A stretch of 19,758 nt of DNA, taken from assembly GCA_963803155.1 (NCBI GenBank), contig CAWDMN010000060.1:1-19758 (forward strand), read 5' to 3'. Below are positions 1 through 7,137 of the stretch, in pieces. How positions within the stretch are numbered: position 1 is the stretch's first letter; every line of letters starts with the position of its first letter. This DNA is from CAWDMN01 sp963803155 (GTDB lineage: Bacteria; Acidobacteriota; Terriglobia; Versatilivoradales; Versatilivoraceae). The translations under genes were made by a program, and so were the position numbers. Below the pieces are notes generated by a model. It saw only the letters and a program-made list of their open reading frames with translations, made no database searches and was not told where the DNA came from.

Positions 1-260
1 TCACGACAAGGAGGGGAATGAGGCGGACACAAGGCCGCAACAAAGGTGGTCTGAAGTCTTTGATCGGCGGGAAGCGGCAGCATTCGCACCACCCCAGCCT
101 CGACTTCGTCTCGGCCACCCCTTCCGCCAGGATGGATTCAACAACCTCGTCCGAGAAGGGGACTTTTGAATTGGTATTTTATTTACGATGACTTAAGGGG
201 TAAAAACTAAATGTCCATGACATTCAATGATTAGCCCTAAACCTGCAATCTGGCAATAAG

Positions 261-290
261 AGGTCGTGGATTCGATCTCCATCGGCTCCA
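261..290 (+). other. 3' end of a tRNA or tmRNA (remnant, possible attachment site)
   Basis: The stretch reads as a T-arm: stem GTGGA (266-270), 7-base loop TTCGATC (271-277), stem TCCAT (278-282, one G-T pair). It is followed by CGGCTCC and a discriminator A, as at a tRNA or tmRNA 3' end. The encoded CCA is not intact (CTA follows). No matching 5' acceptor strand (GGAGCCG) or anticodon arm is visible upstream in the window. So this is not a working tRNA gene. Such 3' fragments are often left by integrases that use tRNA or tmRNA 3' ends as attachment sites, but no integrase is seen here. Confidence 0.45.
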
Positions 291-498
291 CTATCTTTAC
301 AATCACTTGCCAGCGCGCCTTTTAAAACTCGTGTACCATCGTAATCAAAATCTCTTCGACGTTTATATATTGCCGATCATTTTTGTTGGTCATTTTCTCT
401 CGAATATTTGAATCTGGATTTTTTTATTTTTATATTTCGACGAGGTCCTCCACTAAAATAAATGGAAGCTTAAAAAAATCCACACTATTGAGGCGTCA

Positions 499-1695
499 AT
501 GCTAAGAGCAAGAACGAGACGAGTAACAAGATGTTCCATTCTCCTGGCCGTGCTGGGGTTGATTCTAATGGCTTCTCCACATGCGGAAAATGTGGCGGCG
601 CCGAAAAGCATCGCCAGCGCCTTGCAACCATTTATCGACAGACACATCCTGGCGGGCGCAGTAATGCTGGCAGCCTCGAAAAACCAGGTGCTCTGTCTCG
701 AATCCGTGGGCTACGCGGATATCGCCGCGCACAAGCCGATGAAGGCCGATGCGCTGTTCTGGATCGCTTCTCAATCCAAACCCATGACCGCCACGGCGCT
801 GATGATGCTTGTGGATGAGGGCAAAGTGAAGGTGGAGGATCCGGTGGAGAAGTATCTGCCGGAATTCAGAGGGCAAATGATGGCCATTGAGCAGGACAAC
901 GAGCACGCGCAGCTAAAGAAGCCGGCCCGTCCCATCATGGTAAGAGACATTCTCTCCCACACCAGCGGGTTGCCTTTTTCCTCCCGGTTGGAGCGCAAGG
1001 GCGACGCGCTCAAAATAGACCTTTTGCCGCTCGGCGAGGCCGTCATCAGCTATGCGATGACACCATTGAACACAGAGCCGGGCAGCCAATACCGCTATAG
1101 CAATGCGGGCATCAACACGGCGGGCCGCATTATAGAAGTGATCAGCGGAATGCCCTATGAAGAATTCATGCAAAAGCGGGTATTTAGTCCGCTCGGCATG
1201 AAGGACACTTGCATATGGCCCAGTGCGGCGCAGATGAAGCGCTTGGCCAAATCCTATAGGCCCGATGCGGCTCAGAACGGCTTGGAGGAAATCCCGATCG
1301 ACCAACTCACGTATCCCCTCACGGACCGCCATCGCTTCCCGTCCCCGGCCGGCGGTTACTTTTCGACAGCGATGGACCTTTCCATTTTTTGCCGGATGAT
1401 CCTGAACGGCGGCATTTATAGAGGGAAACGATACCTCTCGGAAACAGTCCTGCAACAGATGATTTCCACGCAAACGGACGGTCTGCCGGAGACGTATGGC
1501 TTCGGCTGGGGCACAGACAAGAAGCCCGGCGGCTCCTTTGGCCATGGTGGAGCCTACAATACCAAGATGCAAATTGACCCGCAGCACCAGCTGATTACGA
1601 TCTTCATGGTGCAGCATGCGAGTTTCCCAGGAAAGGAGGGAGACGAGATCAAATCTCTGTTTGAAAAAACAGCAATGGAGAGATTTGGAAAATAG
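499..1695 (+). CDS. exported beta-lactamase-like serine hydrolase (class C / esterase B type)
   Basis: This 398-residue protein belongs by motif to the class C beta-lactamase/DD-peptidase/esterase superfamily. It has a basic N-terminus and a hydrophobic segment at about 11-27, consistent with a signal peptide, so it probably acts in the periplasm or outside. The nucleophile motif SxxK is S91-Q-S-K94, YxN is Y200-S-N202, and the third box is H349-G-G, as in esterases and carboxypeptidases of the family rather than KTG. The HTSGLP segment (about 154-159) is also typical. The ATG at 499 has GAGG five bases upstream (ttGAGGcgtcaATG). It stands alone, converging on the AsmA-like gene. Its substrate (ester, D-amino-acid peptide or beta-lactam) cannot be read from sequence; the HGG third box makes a true resistance enzyme less likely. 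Confidence 0.9.
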   Translation: MLRARTRRVTRCSILLAVLGLILMASPHAENVAAPKSIASALQPFIDRHILAGAVMLAASKNQVLCLESVGYADIAAHKPMKADALFWIASQSKPMTATALMMLVDEGKVKVEDPVEKYLPEFRGQMMAIEQDNEHAQLKKPARPIMVRDILSHTSGLPFSSRLERKGDALKIDLLPLGEAVISYAMTPLNTEPGSQYRYSNAGINTAGRIIEVISGMPYEEFMQKRVFSPLGMKDTCIWPSAAQMKRLAKSYRPDAAQNGLEEIPIDQLTYPLTDRHRFPSPAGGYFSTAMDLSIFCRMILNGGIYRGKRYLSETVLQQMISTQTDGLPETYGFGWGTDKKPGGSFGHGGAYNTKMQIDPQHQLITIFMVQHASFPGKEGDEIKSLFEKTAMERFGK

Positions 1696-1804
1696 TCAAA
1701 TCTGGATTGTGAGTATTCTCCTGGCGGCAGAAAATGCAGAGGCCGATGTGGATAGGGAGATTGGGAGCATCTAAGGAGCTATGCATGCGGCAATGTCGCA
1801 CAAC

Positions 1805-1911
1805 AAGAGGATGAAAATGGGATGATGGAGGCGGCCTGCCATCAGGCCGTCTCAGCACACTTGGCAAACGCAGACGGGGGCACCCCGCCTCCATCCACGC
1901 TATTTTCTAGG
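1805..1911 (-). repeat. dispersed ~105 bp hairpin-rich repeat, copy A (inverted relative to copy B)
   Basis: The reverse complement of this stretch matches 5926-6028 over nearly its full length, with small indels in the middle. Shared blocks are CCTAGAAAATAGCGTGGATG, GTTTGCCAAG, GGCCTGATGG with CAGGCCG, and CCATTTTCATC. Internal complementarity (GGCCTGATGGCAGGCC and GATGGAGG with CCTCCATC) would let the transcript fold as a hairpin. It sits in the 319 bp gap between the convergent serine hydrolase and AsmA-like genes. No other gene or signal is seen in that gap. It resembles REP/BIME-type intergenic repeats; no coding capacity is evident. Confidence 0.7.
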
Positions 1912-2014
1912 CAGTGGCACGGATCGGATCCCGCTGAATTGGCCCGGCTGATCGTTGACATATTTAGCAGGATCCCCCGCAAAAAGAGCCAAGCCGTTTA
2001 AAGATAGATTCCGC

Positions 2015-3628
2015 CTATTTCTTTTTCTTGCCGAAAAGGTTGGTCAACGATTGAATGGCGTCGTTGCCAATCGTGGATTTTACGGTGCTCGCAGCAATTC
2101 CTTTAGTGTCTGGAACAAACTCCGGTTTAGCCGTGGTGCCTTTAATGAAAAAAGGGATGGAGACCTCACCCGTTTGTTTGAATCCCCCCAACTTTGAGAC
2201 ATTGCTCAGGAGACTAGCCCCCGTAAGAATGGCATTCATCTTAAAATCCAGCACATTGGCGGGGGTAATAGTCCCATTTCCAGCTACTTTTCCGAGGGCG
2301 GGAACCACCAAATTAATATTTTCAGCCCGGATTCCCTCTGGGGCTATCTGAAGCTGGGAGCTCAGATTTTGGATTGAAGTATCTGGTTTGCTCTGGGAAT
2401 TCACCAACTTCGATAAGACGGAAATCTTCGATCCCAGATCAAACCCGGCCAGCTGAGAATTGGCCAATATGGCAGCCCCTGTCATGGTCAGCTTATCCAG
2501 TGGGCCGCGGAGCCCAAAATCTAAAGTAAGCGTGCCCCCTTTGAGTTGGGAGCCCGCCGGGAGCAAGATGCCAATGGCTGGCAAAAAGGACTCCAGATCG
2601 TTGACGGGCATGTCCCGTCCTTGAAATTTCATGTTGGCTGTCGTGCTTTCCGGGTGCATTTCATAAGTTCCTGAGAGCAGCGCCAGGGCTTGGCCGATGC
2701 GGACACTGCCTTTGCGCAGGATTCCACCGTGCCGTGACAAGTCGTGGTCAAAACCAAATTCCAGCAACACCGGTTGGCGCGAAACCGCTCCGCCTTTCAC
2801 CAGCAGGAGTCGATCCGTCTTCGCTTGACCGTTCCCTCGCACTTGCCGGCCATCCGAATTAAATGTTCCTTCAAGATTCACCAATCCCTGCAAGGCCGAG
2901 GCGGGGTCGAGGGCGCGAGAGGTCGTCAGGTCGAAATGTTGCACGGCAAGGTTGATCTGAAAAGGAGTCCGGGAGGCATCGACGCCATTGAGCGGCCCCA
3001 CCTTCCCGTCTGCTTTCAATGTCCCCTCGCCTGGAAGAATGGCCGAGAGAGTAATAGGGAATTCGGAGCTGAGCGACAGATTTTGGCTGCGCAGATTCAC
3101 CTGGTCATACACTTGAGGTTTCTTCGCGGCATTAGTAGTGCCCATCACAATCCGTCCATTAGTGATTTCAAGTTTAGCGATGTTAACACTCATCGAGCCG
3201 GAGGAATCACCGGCCACACCCGCCGGTTTTTTCTCCTGTCGTGCCGCTAAGCTGGAGAAGTTCCATCGCCCGGAGCTGTTTTGAAGCAAGGAGATCTCTG
3301 GCTTATCTAATCGAACATTTGTGATGTGCAATGCCCGGGAAAAAAGCAGGGGGATCATCTCCACTCCTACGCTGAAAGACTGGGCCGACACAAAGGGGGA
3401 GGAGCCGAAGGAGGGATCTTCGGCAATCGACAAGTTTTCTGCCTTGAGACCGCCGGACAGGATCGAAAGCCGCAAATGGCCGACTTTGACTTCTCGGCCC
3501 AGGCTGGCGCTGAGCTTCGATTCCAAAAGTGGGCGAAAACGATTGACGTCGATCAGGAAGGGCGAGACCACTAATCCAATTATGATGACAATCAGAAAAA
3601 CCAAAATCCAACGCCATTTGCCTCTCAT
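2015..3628 (-). CDS. AsmA family protein
   Basis: This 537-residue protein has an N-terminal membrane anchor (about 7-26, after MRGKWRW) followed by DVNRFRPLLESKLSASLGRE. That is the characteristic AsmA opening in which a short helix leads into a long beta-rich periplasmic part. The rest alternates short hydrophobic strands and glycine turns, with an AsmA-like C-terminal region at roughly 370-500, and ends in FGKKKK. AsmA-like proteins are inner-membrane-anchored periplasmic proteins linked to outer-membrane lipid traffic and assembly; the role here is inferred from the family. The start is well supported: AGGAGG lies six bases before the ATG (ttAGGAGGaatcagATG). A possible promoter lies near 3766-3794. 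The gene is unlinked to other envelope genes here. Confidence 0.88.
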   Translation of the reverse strand: MRGKWRWILVFLIVIIIGLVVSPFLIDVNRFRPLLESKLSASLGREVKVGHLRLSILSGGLKAENLSIAEDPSFGSSPFVSAQSFSVGVEMIPLLFSRALHITNVRLDKPEISLLQNSSGRWNFSSLAARQEKKPAGVAGDSSGSMSVNIAKLEITNGRIVMGTTNAAKKPQVYDQVNLRSQNLSLSSEFPITLSAILPGEGTLKADGKVGPLNGVDASRTPFQINLAVQHFDLTTSRALDPASALQGLVNLEGTFNSDGRQVRGNGQAKTDRLLLVKGGAVSRQPVLLEFGFDHDLSRHGGILRKGSVRIGQALALLSGTYEMHPESTTANMKFQGRDMPVNDLESFLPAIGILLPAGSQLKGGTLTLDFGLRGPLDKLTMTGAAILANSQLAGFDLGSKISVLSKLVNSQSKPDTSIQNLSSQLQIAPEGIRAENINLVVPALGKVAGNGTITPANVLDFKMNAILTGASLLSNVSKLGGFKQTGEVSIPFFIKGTTAKPEFVPDTKGIAASTVKSTIGNDAIQSLTNLFGKKKK

Positions 3629-3765
3629 CTGATTCCTCCTAATTTATGAAGTTTTGCGCGCGCGTCGTCGAGGATTAGTTGAGCCCGTGATGCCGGAGAC
3701 ACCCCCTTCTTGCAGGATGGAAGGGACGATCCTCAGCGCCAATAGGTCCTTTGGCATTGTTTCCA

Positions 3766-3794
3766 TTTATCCTCTATACACCCGATTTTTTCAA
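3766..3794 (-). promoter_or_regulatory. possible sigma70-type promoter for the AsmA-like gene
   Basis: On the minus strand TTGAAA (3789-3794) is followed after exactly 17 bases by GATAAA (3766-3771). These match the -35 and -10 consensus at 5/6 and 4/6 positions. Transcription from here would give a leader of about 130 bases before the ATG at 3628. This is pattern matching only, and the region is AT-rich, so chance occurrence is possible. Confidence 0.3.
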
Positions 3795-3839
3795 TTTCCT
3801 TGCCGGAACAACTAAATTCGGCATTTAACCTTTCAACAA

Positions 3840-4307
3840 TTGAAGACTCTTATTTTAGAACCTATATTCCAGGATCTTCAAGAATATAACAGAGGCCATC
3901 AGGGTCATTCGGGTCAGAGTCTGCAATATGCAGATTCACAGGTTGAGTGCTACTCTCAACATTTAAGTATTTTCTATGAGCCAGCCAATCCTCTCATTCT
4001 TTACCTTCAAGTTGTTGCGGAACTTGGCATCATAGGGACGGTTGGCCAAAGCAACGGCTGCCGAGGTTACTCACAAAAGCCGGGCAGCTTCGACGCCCGG
4101 ATAAAGCGCACGCGCGCCGCCACATGGACCAGCTGTTCTCATACCTTGGATTCCACCAGCCTTCTCCTATTGCGACAACACACTTCGGCGATCGGCACGC
4201 CAGCAGCCCGTATCAGAACATCCCCGGGTTTCGGGCGCCTGGCCACATGGTAGGTCCCTATAGTCCGAGACGAAGTCAAACCAACTCAGATCCATAAAAA
4301 AAAGATA
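3840..4307. other. intergenic region with decayed coding fragments and a 24 bp repeat motif
   Basis: No convincing intact gene is present between the AsmA-like and GH5 genes. An open frame from TTG 3840 contains NPLILYLQVVAELGIIG, which resembles the conserved stretch of O-antigen ligase/Wzy-type proteins (HNxYLQxxAExGxxG). The surrounding residues look degenerate, so a relic is possible but not shown. At 4254-4277 lies GTCCCTATAGTCCGAGACGA followed by AGTC, nearly identical to a segment in both long repeats (10853-10876 and 17667-17690). Confidence 0.35.
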
Positions 4308-5750
4308 TCAAGATTTGATGTGGGATTTGAGGACAGCCAGCTTATCTTTCATGATCTGGCAATTATCGAATGCGAAGGATCGGGCCATCTGGGCCAATTC
4401 CTCGTTGGGAAAGCGTTTCAGTTGACGCAGCATCTGTTCGAGCAAGACCGGCTCGAGGCCGCGAAAGACATCTCGCGGGAACTGCTCCAGGACATCGCGT
4501 TCAATCCCGGAATTGGAGACGAGCTTGTTATATTCATCGATAAACTTTCCCTGAATGGGGAAAAGCTGATTCCTCAAGGTAGTTGCCTCGGAGCTTTGCA
4601 TGAACTTTTTCCAAGGAGTATCTTCACGGGGAATCAATGTCCCCATTGCATTTAAATCTTTGTAACTCCATATCGTCCAGTGCCAGTTCCGCTCTTCGAA
4701 AATCTCGAGCAAATCATCGAGCATTTTCAACTGGACAGGAATTTCCCGGAAGACTCCGAATTCACCGACAATAATGGGTCGGCTGATACGTTTGGAATCA
4801 TACTTCCCCTCCAGCGTAGCGGCCAACTCCTCTTTCCCATACCGTTTTCCGTCGATCACGGCGGGGTACTCGGTCATGCGCATGAAGGGTGGGTACTCCG
4901 TATGGTAATGGTGAATTGCGGGCATCACCAATGGATCTTCGAAAAGCCTGTTCCGCAAGCTGGCTGCGTCGCGGCCCCAGCGGTTGGCGTCGATGACAAT
5001 GACATGTTTCCGATCGGCTTCGCGAATGGCACGGATGGCCGCCAGATGAAATTCATTGTAAATGTCATCGTTGGGGGCCACGGGTTCATTGAGCACATTG
5101 TAGCCAAAGACTGAACTCTCCTTTTCATAGCGCTGAGCGATGGCGCGCCAAAGAGCGCAAGTGCGGTCCATGAATTGACGCTGGGTCCAAAAGAAGGCTT
5201 CGCCATAAGCGCTTCCCGCATTGCCGTCGCGGGCCTGCGCCCCCGCAGCGGCATGGAGGTCAAGCATCATGTAGATTCCATGTTTCCGGCATAGGGAGAC
5301 GGCCCGGTCCAGAGTGCGAAATCCCTCTTCCAGAAAGATGCCTGGCCTCAAATCGGATTCCAGCAGCCGGTAGTTAAAGGGAAGCCGGACAAAGTTGAAT
5401 CCCTGTTCAGCGAGAAAGGCAATATCCGCCTCCGTGATGAAATGATCCACATAAGTGTCAAAAAAACTGTGGTACGCAGATTCGCCCAGGATCTGCTGAA
5501 AGGCCGTCCGCATTTTGTATTCCACCCAAGGCAATCCAATCATGAAGTTTTCGATTAACAGCCAGTTGCCCAAATTAAAGCCGCGCAATTGAATGGGCCT
5601 GCCATCCTCGACTATTCGATCGCCTTGAATAGTTAGAAATGGGGAAGCAATAGCCGTCTTTTCCTGGCCGTTGGCCATCATCCGTGCTGCCATGGAAAGC
5701 CCGCCGACAGTCGCCATTCCCTGTTTTAGAAATTCTCTGCGTGATGACAT
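4308..5750 (-). CDS. exported glycoside hydrolase family 5 enzyme (cellulase-like)
   Basis: From the ATG at 5750 this is a 480-residue protein. It begins MSSRREFLKQGMATVGGLSM, a twin-arginine-like signal, so Tat export is likely. The clan GH-A (beta/alpha)8 fold is indicated by LRGFNLGNWL (55-64), VRLPFNYRLL (121-130), DLHAAAG (164-170), the acid/base motif LNEP with N221-E222, HHYHTEYPP (280-288) and the nucleophile in VGEFG with E330. Family 5 members cleave beta-1,4-linked or related glycans; the exact substrate is not readable. An in-frame ATG 23 codons upstream would bury the Tat signal, and AGGGAG precedes the chosen start (about ten bases away), so 5750 is preferred. A roughly 100-residue extension follows the catalytic core with no domain I recognise. 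Hairpin-rich DNA lies immediately upstream. Confidence 0.88.
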   Translation of the reverse strand: MSSRREFLKQGMATVGGLSMAARMMANGQEKTAIASPFLTIQGDRIVEDGRPIQLRGFNLGNWLLIENFMIGLPWVEYKMRTAFQQILGESAYHSFFDTYVDHFITEADIAFLAEQGFNFVRLPFNYRLLESDLRPGIFLEEGFRTLDRAVSLCRKHGIYMMLDLHAAAGAQARDGNAGSAYGEAFFWTQRQFMDRTCALWRAIAQRYEKESSVFGYNVLNEPVAPNDDIYNEFHLAAIRAIREADRKHVIVIDANRWGRDAASLRNRLFEDPLVMPAIHHYHTEYPPFMRMTEYPAVIDGKRYGKEELAATLEGKYDSKRISRPIIVGEFGVFREIPVQLKMLDDLLEIFEERNWHWTIWSYKDLNAMGTLIPREDTPWKKFMQSSEATTLRNQLFPIQGKFIDEYNKLVSNSGIERDVLEQFPRDVFRGLEPVLLEQMLRQLKRFPNEELAQMARSFAFDNCQIMKDKLAVLKSHIKS

Positions 5751-5823
5751 AAATGTGAATCTCCCTAGAAAATCCCAACTGTAGGGCGCTTTTTCAAAAA
5801 GCGCCGTCTGCGTTGGCATAGGC

Positions 5824-5864
5824 GGACGGTTCGGCGAATCCGTCAGTTGACGGACGAACCGTCC
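5824..5864. repeat. nested palindrome upstream of the GH5 gene
   Basis: GGACGGTTCG (5824-5833) pairs perfectly with CGAACCGTCC (5855-5864). Inside it TCCGTCA (5839-5845) pairs with TGACGGA (5848-5854). The whole 41 bases can form a strong, almost continuous hairpin or cruciform. No U-tract follows on either strand, so it is not a standard terminator; a REP-like element is more likely. Confidence 0.7.
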
Positions 5865-5897
5865 CTACCGCATAACGCCGATTTTCATTGTCTTTTT

Positions 5898-5916
5898 GTG
5901 CCAGCCGCGCTGGCAC
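5898..5916. repeat. short perfect palindrome
   Basis: GTGCCAGC and GCTGGCAC flank a 3-base loop (CGC). It sits between the nested palindrome at 5824 and dispersed repeat copy B. It is preceded by TTTTT on the plus side, so it could act as a terminator for a minus-strand transcript, but no gene lies upstream to need one. Confidence 0.5.
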
Positions 5917-5925
5917 GGGCAGCTC

Positions 5926-6028
5926 CCTAGAAAATAGCGTGGATGGAGGTCACCCCGACTGAGTTTGCCAAGCCTGTTCAGATGGCCTGATGGGCAGGCC
6001 GTCTCCATCTACCCATTTTCATCATCTT
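5926..6028 (+). repeat. dispersed ~105 bp hairpin-rich repeat, copy B
   Basis: It matches the reverse complement of 1805-1911, beginning CCTAGAAAATAGCGTGGATG and ending near CATTTTCATCATCTT. GGCCTGATGGGCAGGCC can fold on itself. The motif CTCCCTAGAAAAT at its left edge also occurs at about 5760, just upstream of the GH5 start. Together with copy A it brackets the AsmA-like and GH5 genes as inverted repeats about 4 kb apart. Confidence 0.7.
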
Positions 6029-6569
6029 ACACGGCATTCGGGAGCTAGTTTATCAAAATTCTCCCCCGACGGAATTTGCCACAGCCGCAAGGCAGGGAGT
6101 GTCCCGCTCTTGCTTATTTGCTTTTCAATTGATAAATGACTGAAATAATTGCATTTCAAGGGCTGGTTGTTTCAGAAGGTTGGCGCGAAAATGGGAATTC
6201 ATGCGCGAAACGGAGTTGGGTGCAACATGGAAAAAATAGAAACTTGCCGAAAACCGGCACTGTTCCCCGATACACCCGGAATGGCCGGCCTGGCGAATCT
6301 TTTACGACCGTGATCGGAATCAGAAGTGGGCCATGTGGATCGATGAACGGGCGGGCCATCCCTACATTGACAGCATTGACGATGATTGCAAAAGAAATCC
6401 ATTTTCAAGAGCTGCCTGAGAGACTGACTGCTTTACGTGGCCCAGCTGAAAGCTGGCACACTGCTTCGAAAATGCGTCCCTTATGAGGCAACCAAACTGG
6501 CGCCCCCGCCGGTCTTTAAAATTTCTCCTATCTCCAATTGAGTTCAAAAAAAAGGAAACTTTGAATTAG

Positions 6570-6746
6570 TCAAAGCATAGACCTGCCCGCAATCCGGCGC
6601 AATTTTTCTTCGATAAGTTCATAATCCCCAATGTGAGCCCGCATCAGGCTCTTCCATAACCGTCCGTGGTTGGGGACGGAAAAGTGCAGCAATTCGTGGA
6701 CAATCACATAATCGCCTATTTTACGATTCAGGGTCAAAGGAAAATG
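6570..6746 (-). pseudogene. 3' relic of a YgjP/DUF45-type zinc metallopeptidase
   Basis: The minus strand reads LNRKIGDYVIVHELLHFSVP followed by NHGRLWKSLMRAHIGDYE and ends at a TGA (6570-6572). HELLH, then NHG some seven residues on and RLWKSLM, is the zinc-binding core of the YgjP/DUF45 (M48-like) family, where HExxH and a downstream His bind the metal. Only about 58 codons are open; a TGA at 6747-6749 closes the frame and no start is present. Full-length members are about 230 residues, so the N-terminal three quarters are gone. Upstream bases may hold frameshifted remains of the preceding GSC-type region, but I cannot show it. Confidence 0.7.
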
Positions 6747-7137
6747 TCAAATCCCAAGTTGGGACTTTCTGGAAACACATTCCCTTTATTCATTATAGGG
6801 ATTTTGGGAAAGGGATCTCCCTTTGGCCGACTATTATGAAAGGCCGCTGTATATGGAGGTAGAGGGTGTGATGGAGGAGGGTGATGGTGTTTATTGTTGA
6901 CAGACAACAGAAATCCAATGTTCTTATCTCGTTTTATCCTTTGAAAACTCTCTGACTTTGATCAGCCCTGGGAACTAAGTGAAGAAATGATTGGGTGGAC
7001 CATATCGATCACATACGATTCCGATTTGAGGTTCCATCATGTGCTACCCAATTCCGAGAAGATTTAGTGATCTATGAGGGTTTACGAGTGTTTCATATTG
7101 ATCTTGTAACAGGAGTGTCTAATCGCGTCTCTCGTGC
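6747..7137. other. gene-free interval upstream of the metallopeptidase relic
   Basis: No gene is supported here. The interval is AT-rich with purine-rich GGAGG/GATGGAGG repeats (about 6850-6890) and a small palindrome (TCCCAAGTTGGGA) at about 6752-6764. The open frame from 6995 overlaps the serpin 3' end antisense and has no recognisable content. Confidence 0.4.

Noticed and set aside
19..192. 57-codon frame with a good ribosome site at the window start, and a protein-like antisense frame
   Set aside because: The two strands compete, neither has a recognisable family, and the antisense frame runs off the window with no good start.
913..1617. Long 234-residue minus-strand frame antisense to the serine hydrolase
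   Set aside because: It is a shadow of the well-supported plus-strand gene with all its catalytic motifs.
3840..4253. 137-residue plus-strand frame with an O-antigen-ligase-like stretch
   Set aside because: Only one short segment looks conserved, the rest is degenerate and there is no ribosome site; described as intergenic content rather than a gene.
4070..4260. Minus-strand reading YHVARRPKPGDVLIRAAGVP, possibly an oxidoreductase or nucleotidyltransferase relic
   Set aside because: Stops break the frame within about 35 codons and neither family match is convincing.
6240..6417. Plus-strand frame with WPAWRIFYDRDRNQKWAMWI, protein-like composition
   Set aside because: It has no start codon or ribosome site and I recognise no family; overlapping frames are also open. 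It may be a relic but cannot be supported.
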